This document shows, piece by piece, positions 60,441 through 64,000 of a DNA stretch of 64,000 bases. The notes beneath the pieces are model-generated. The model made no database searches. It was not told the origin of the DNA and was given only the letters and a program-made list of their open reading frames with translations. Numbering within the stretch: position 1 is the first letter of the stretch; each line of letters starts with the position of its first letter. The stretch spans positions 10,457,179 to 10,521,178 of the forward strand of contig CM038228.1 in the NCBI GenBank assembly GCA_021442155.1. Direction: 5' to 3'. The position numbers and the translations under genes are program-made. This DNA is from Cymbidium sinense. Its lineage: Eukaryota; Streptophyta; Magnoliopsida; Asparagales; Orchidaceae.

Positions 60441-60654
60441 ATTGCAGGAAGTTTGAAGGCTGATAATAAGAATATTTGAGGTATTCTATAGCTTAACTCT
60501 TTTTATTCTTCTCATAGTACAGATTATTTGCTTATTTTAGCCCATTTCAACTTTTTCTTTGCAGGACGGAGAGGAATTGTTCACTATAACCTTAAAGTAA
60601 GTTGGATGCTCCTCGATTGCTTTTTTATGAGTTTTCTAAGCAGTTTTGCATGTG

Positions 60655-60760
60655 AACCCTCTCTATACTCTCTGTACCCTCTATACTCTTTGTACTCTCT
60701 GTACTCTCTGTACTCTCTGTACCCTCTGTACTCTCTGTACTCTCTGTACTCTCAGACTCT
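60655..60760 (+). repeat. 9-bp minisatellite (TGTACTCTC)n, block 2
   Basis: About ten cleaner tandem copies of TGTACTCTC with TGTACCCTC variants. The frame translates as Leu-Tyr-Ser repeats, which is an artefact of the repeat. Confidence 0.9.
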
Positions 60761-60839
60761 CCTCTCTATACTTTTTTTTGCTCTCTCTCTACTCTGGGCT
60801 CTCTATGTACTATTCTCTACTCATGGGTAGTTGATATAA

Positions 60840-62690
60840 TATTGTTTACGATTCTATGATGATTTCTTTACTTGTTTGGAGAAAATAAGATTAATTTTGA
60901 TATTCAAGTTATATTATATTATAAATTCAGATCAACTGAAAAAGAAGTTAAAATTTACATTATCTAAAATCTATGTTATACTCGACATTGAATGCCTCAA
61001 TCGAAAGTATGCGGGAGAAGCAATATGAACTACTTAGCATGTGAACGTAATATAAGTGGGTACGATTATTAAACTTAACTCTTTAATAAAGGAAATTATG
61101 ATCTTTAAAAATGTGGTAGAATTTTGTGAATGCATAAAATTACTTTCTATCAGTCGAAATCATGCTTCTTAAAACCTACATTCTACTGAAACATGTGCAT
61201 AAAATAGACAAATAAACTGTCGATGATGCGGCTTACCAACGTCTTATTCAGAAATTTAAATTTTGAAGGCAGTGTGGAGAAAATTCTATATTTTAAGATG
61301 AGGAATTTTTTCAAATAATGTAATAACTGAAAGTATCATCTGAATTAAATTAATATTATTGATAAATTTATAAATAATTACTAAACTAATATCATCAGTA
61401 TTAATATCATCTTCATCATAGAATTTTTTTTTCTTTGGCTTCTACTAAACTTGTTGATAGGAACATACTGGCTTATCAAAAGTTGTAATGCATACAATAA
61501 AAATTATATCATAAAATGTAGAGTACTTTATAGAGTATATATCAAACTATGTAATGCCTGCAATGAAAATCAACTCATCCTCATAAGCAAGGTAGACTCA
61601 TCAATCAGAAACTGCAATTTGGTAAAATATGAGAAATTTTATTGCCACGGTCTAAGGATTACAAAGTCCTTAATAGGGGTAAACTCTATGCACTACTGCT
61701 TTAAGAGCAACAAATAGCATAGTGAGGAAAAAACCAAGCAAAAAATAATTGACCCATATTAAAGTCTATTTGGACCTTCCTGGTTTCAAGCAAGTTGTGT
61801 ACCCTCTCTCTCTCGTACTCTTACTCTCCAGTCTGAGCATTTTGGGCATTTTTCCACTTTCTTTGGCCTGTTTGGAGGATGTAAGTTCTTGGGTTGGAGA
61901 GTACTGATTCATCAAGTAAATTGTACTCCACAATGGGCAGTAGGGGCAAAATCACTAAGAAATTACTAAACAATACAATAAACTCAAATATGAGATAGAC
62001 TAAGTGCATTCAAACAAATATTTGATTGTAACATAGACTGAGTTTCTTCAAAAAATTGATCAATATTAATAAACCTTAAATAAAAATTGAAATATGAGAT
62101 TATTATGTCAGTAACCATTAAGTTGAAGATGCTTTGAAATATTGACTTAAATAGAATATGAGTATATATAGTGTATTGATTAGTAAATCTTAGTCATCAA
62201 ATATCAAAGTAAATTAATTCATTTTCAAGATAAATAAATAAATTTTATAATAATAGTACATTTAAGAATAAAGATGCTCACAAGAAGAAAGTCATAGGCA
62301 GGCTTCCTAACTGAATCCCGTAAATGAGACTACTGGTTAGCCTGTTAAGTAAAAGAAAGTCATCTTGGAGATTCTAAAGCATTGCAGAAATGATTGCACA
62401 ATCGAAGAACACATAACTAAATGATATCATGTATTGAAATATTTTCCTGTAATAATATCCATCATCAACTTATTGTACCCTTCAGCCGACTAACTGATTG
62501 TTGAGCTCGAGTTGAATTCTTGAGATAGAACATTGTATCAGTTAATGATTTTTTACAGCATCGATGTGTGCTATTCTGTGCGTACCTCTGAAAAATACTC
62601 TGGCATAACAGAGAAATGTGTTACAATAGGTGACAAAACACATTCTGTGACACTATCAGTTTGTACTTTGGTTTTTGTAACAACAAAAAT
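60840..62690. other. AT-rich spacer of MULE Y
   Basis: Non-coding. A single displaced array-type unit lies at about 61797-61880 (TACCCTCTCTC, then TTTCTTTGGCCTGTTTGGAG). Otherwise nothing recognised. Confidence 0.55.
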
Positions 62691-62726
62691 AGGATGGTTT
62701 GAAGATTAGCAGCAATATTTTAAATA

Positions 62727-64000
62727 CTAAAAATTAAGAAGCAAATAGAGAATTACTCTTGGCTTTCTTGGATCTCTCCCAATATCCCTTAACCCTTGCG
62801 TTGGAAACACCCTTTGGATGTGCTTAACTGGATCCTTTAAGATGTTTTTTCCTTTCTCTACTGTGGTTGACTTTTTCTTCTTAGCTGCTCTGTTAGCTGG
62901 AAGAGAATTCCCACTTCTTATAAAGTCGACATCGTCGTATAGTTTTTTTAAGGATTGAAGCATATAGTCCTCAACTCTAATATTACCCTATGTCCTGACG
63001 CTTATTTATTATGCAGATCGACTAATGTGATTCTAAAAAATAATGACAGTAGCATTTCCATCTATGCCTTCCACATCTCTTAATTTTCTATATACACTAT
63101 CGATATAAATATCTCTCTTTGGTAGACCATCGCATGAGAAGATACTTATCCGGAATGTGCACTACATCTTCTTGACTAAGAACTCTGATACAATGGGCAC
63201 AAAGTAATCCCATCATTTCAAATTTCTTACAAATACAAATTACATCTAGGGTAGTCCCATTGAAATGGACAGTCCATGTTTTGGATGAATTTTTATTCTC
63301 TAATTTTTTCATCAAATACTCCATGGGGCTGTCATCAAACACAGTTACTGATAGGCCTCCAACTCCATGCAAAAATTCTTCCTCAAACATAGTAAAAAGA
63401 GCTTTCTTGTATAAAACATAGTAGCTTATTTTAGAATTGGACAGGTCTTAACAACAGGAACAATCAATGACTGGCTACACTTGAAGTCTTCATCATGTTC
63501 ATTCCTACGCCATGTCTCCATAACCTTCTCCAACCCCAAGAAACAATCTGTGAGCAAACTTATTGGTTTAAAGATTCCATGATATACGTTGTTTATTGAC
63601 TCACTACGTTGCGTTGACAAGATGCCCATGCAGAATGAGTCTTTGCTGAATGCAGTGGACCACTTGGATTTAATTTTATAAGGCTCGCACAACTAAACAT
63701 GATCATTAAATTTGCCTTCTTCTAGCATGGCAGACCAAGCTTCTTCAAACTCGTCCTCTAAGTCACATATGCTCATGCATGCATAGAATAGTCCTTGTAC
63801 CCTCTTATTACTATTAAAGCAGTGAACCTTGGAAGGAGCTTTATTCGAAATATACCATTGGCACAACCTATGATGAGTATGCGGTAATACAATTTTGATA
63901 GCTCTCGCCATAGCCTGATCTTGATCAGCGAATATTGTTGTAGGATGTTTGTCACTCATCAACCAAAGAAATGGAATAATGAGAATGACTCAATCGTCTC
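62727..64000 (-). pseudogene. FAR1-type MULE transposase of MULE Y, 5' part beyond window
   Basis: From the right edge on the - strand: HPTTIFADQDQAMARAIKIV carries the second catalytic Asp (63900 region), then LPHTHHRLCQWYISNKAPSK and FYACMSICDLEDEFEEAW. After a shift, CMGILSTQRSESINNVYHGI and FLGLEKVMETWRRNEHDEDF follow (63426-63692). At 63097-63390 is the SWIM zinc finger, CICKKFEMMGLLCAHCIRVL, complete with its C-x-C and C-x-H ligands, followed by YLLMRWSTKERYLYR. A Lys-rich tail ends at about 62727 (RAAKKKKSTTVEKGKNILKD). It is better preserved than the X copy but has stops at 63694 and between 63390 and 63426. Confidence 0.85.

Larger units (their letters stand above)
54049..64000. mobile_element. 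MULE Y: second copy of the Ulp1/FAR1 MULE, right end beyond window
   Basis: It starts with the TIR at 54049, then a GC-rich subterminal part (54110-54330), a large palindromic repeat array (54480-57090), the Ulp1 gene (57117-60010, +), repeat units and minisatellites (60060-60760), an AT spacer, and the FAR1-type transposase (62727 onward, -) cut by the window edge. Order and orientation equal those of element X. The arrangement gives an element longer than 10 kb. Confidence 0.8.

Noticed and set aside
60273..60834. Long open frames of Leu-Tyr-Ser or Cys-Thr-Leu repeats
   Set aside because: Artefacts of the 9-bp minisatellite: its length is a multiple of three, so all frames stay open.

Overview
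This is a stretch of angiosperm nuclear genome: AT-rich, long (TA)n, (GA)n and (CT)n microsatellites, one 100-N assembly gap (27304-27403), and almost nothing but decayed transposable elements. I found no intact host gene and no long open reading frame. Nearly every recognisable protein is broken by stops and frameshifts, so the coding annotation is mostly pseudogenes identified from conserved family motifs. The species cannot be told from the sequence.

Layout, left to right. (1) 1-about 4345, + strand: a Ty3 chromovirus (gag zinc-knuckle remnant, protease, RT, RNase H, integrase, chromodomain, then an LTR-like segment with a TATA box). (2) About 4420-6690: copy A of a dispersed LTR-like repeat. 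(3) About 6690-12100, + strand: a MuDR-type MULE transposase followed by a plant mobile domain (PMD) gene. (4) About 12540-13600: an array with a period near 180 bp; then CT-rich repeats. (5) About 14340-27303, - strand: a Del/Tekay-type Ty3 element split in its integrase by a 7.75-kb non-coding insertion (18192-25944). The insertion is flanked by the 5-bp repeat AGTAC and contains copy B of the dispersed repeat, inverted relative to A.

(6) 27404-35094: a MULE (called X here) carrying a Ulp1/SENP-type C48 protease gene (+) and a FAR1-type MULE transposase (-), converging, with one terminal inverted repeat (TIR) at 35041-35094. (7) About 36600-50630: a Tat/Ogre-type Ty3 element on the - strand (PBS, gag, protease, RT, RNase H, second RNase H, integrase), with a PMD gene lying antisense (+) beyond its integrase. 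(8) 50631-54048: LTR-like and repeat-rich sequence. (9) 54049-64000 and beyond: a second copy (Y) of the Ulp1/FAR1 MULE. It has the matching TIR, a large array of about 147-bp units built on GTACTCTC palindromes, the Ulp1 gene, 9-bp minisatellites, and the transposase running off the right edge.

The most unusual system is the X/Y MULE family: a SUMO-protease-like passenger gene, a FAR1-type transposase, TIRs that each contain a 32-nt hairpin, and subterminal arrays of palindromic repeats that alternate between two sequence types. PMD genes appear independently in two other element classes in the window. All domain assignments are from reading motifs, not from searches.
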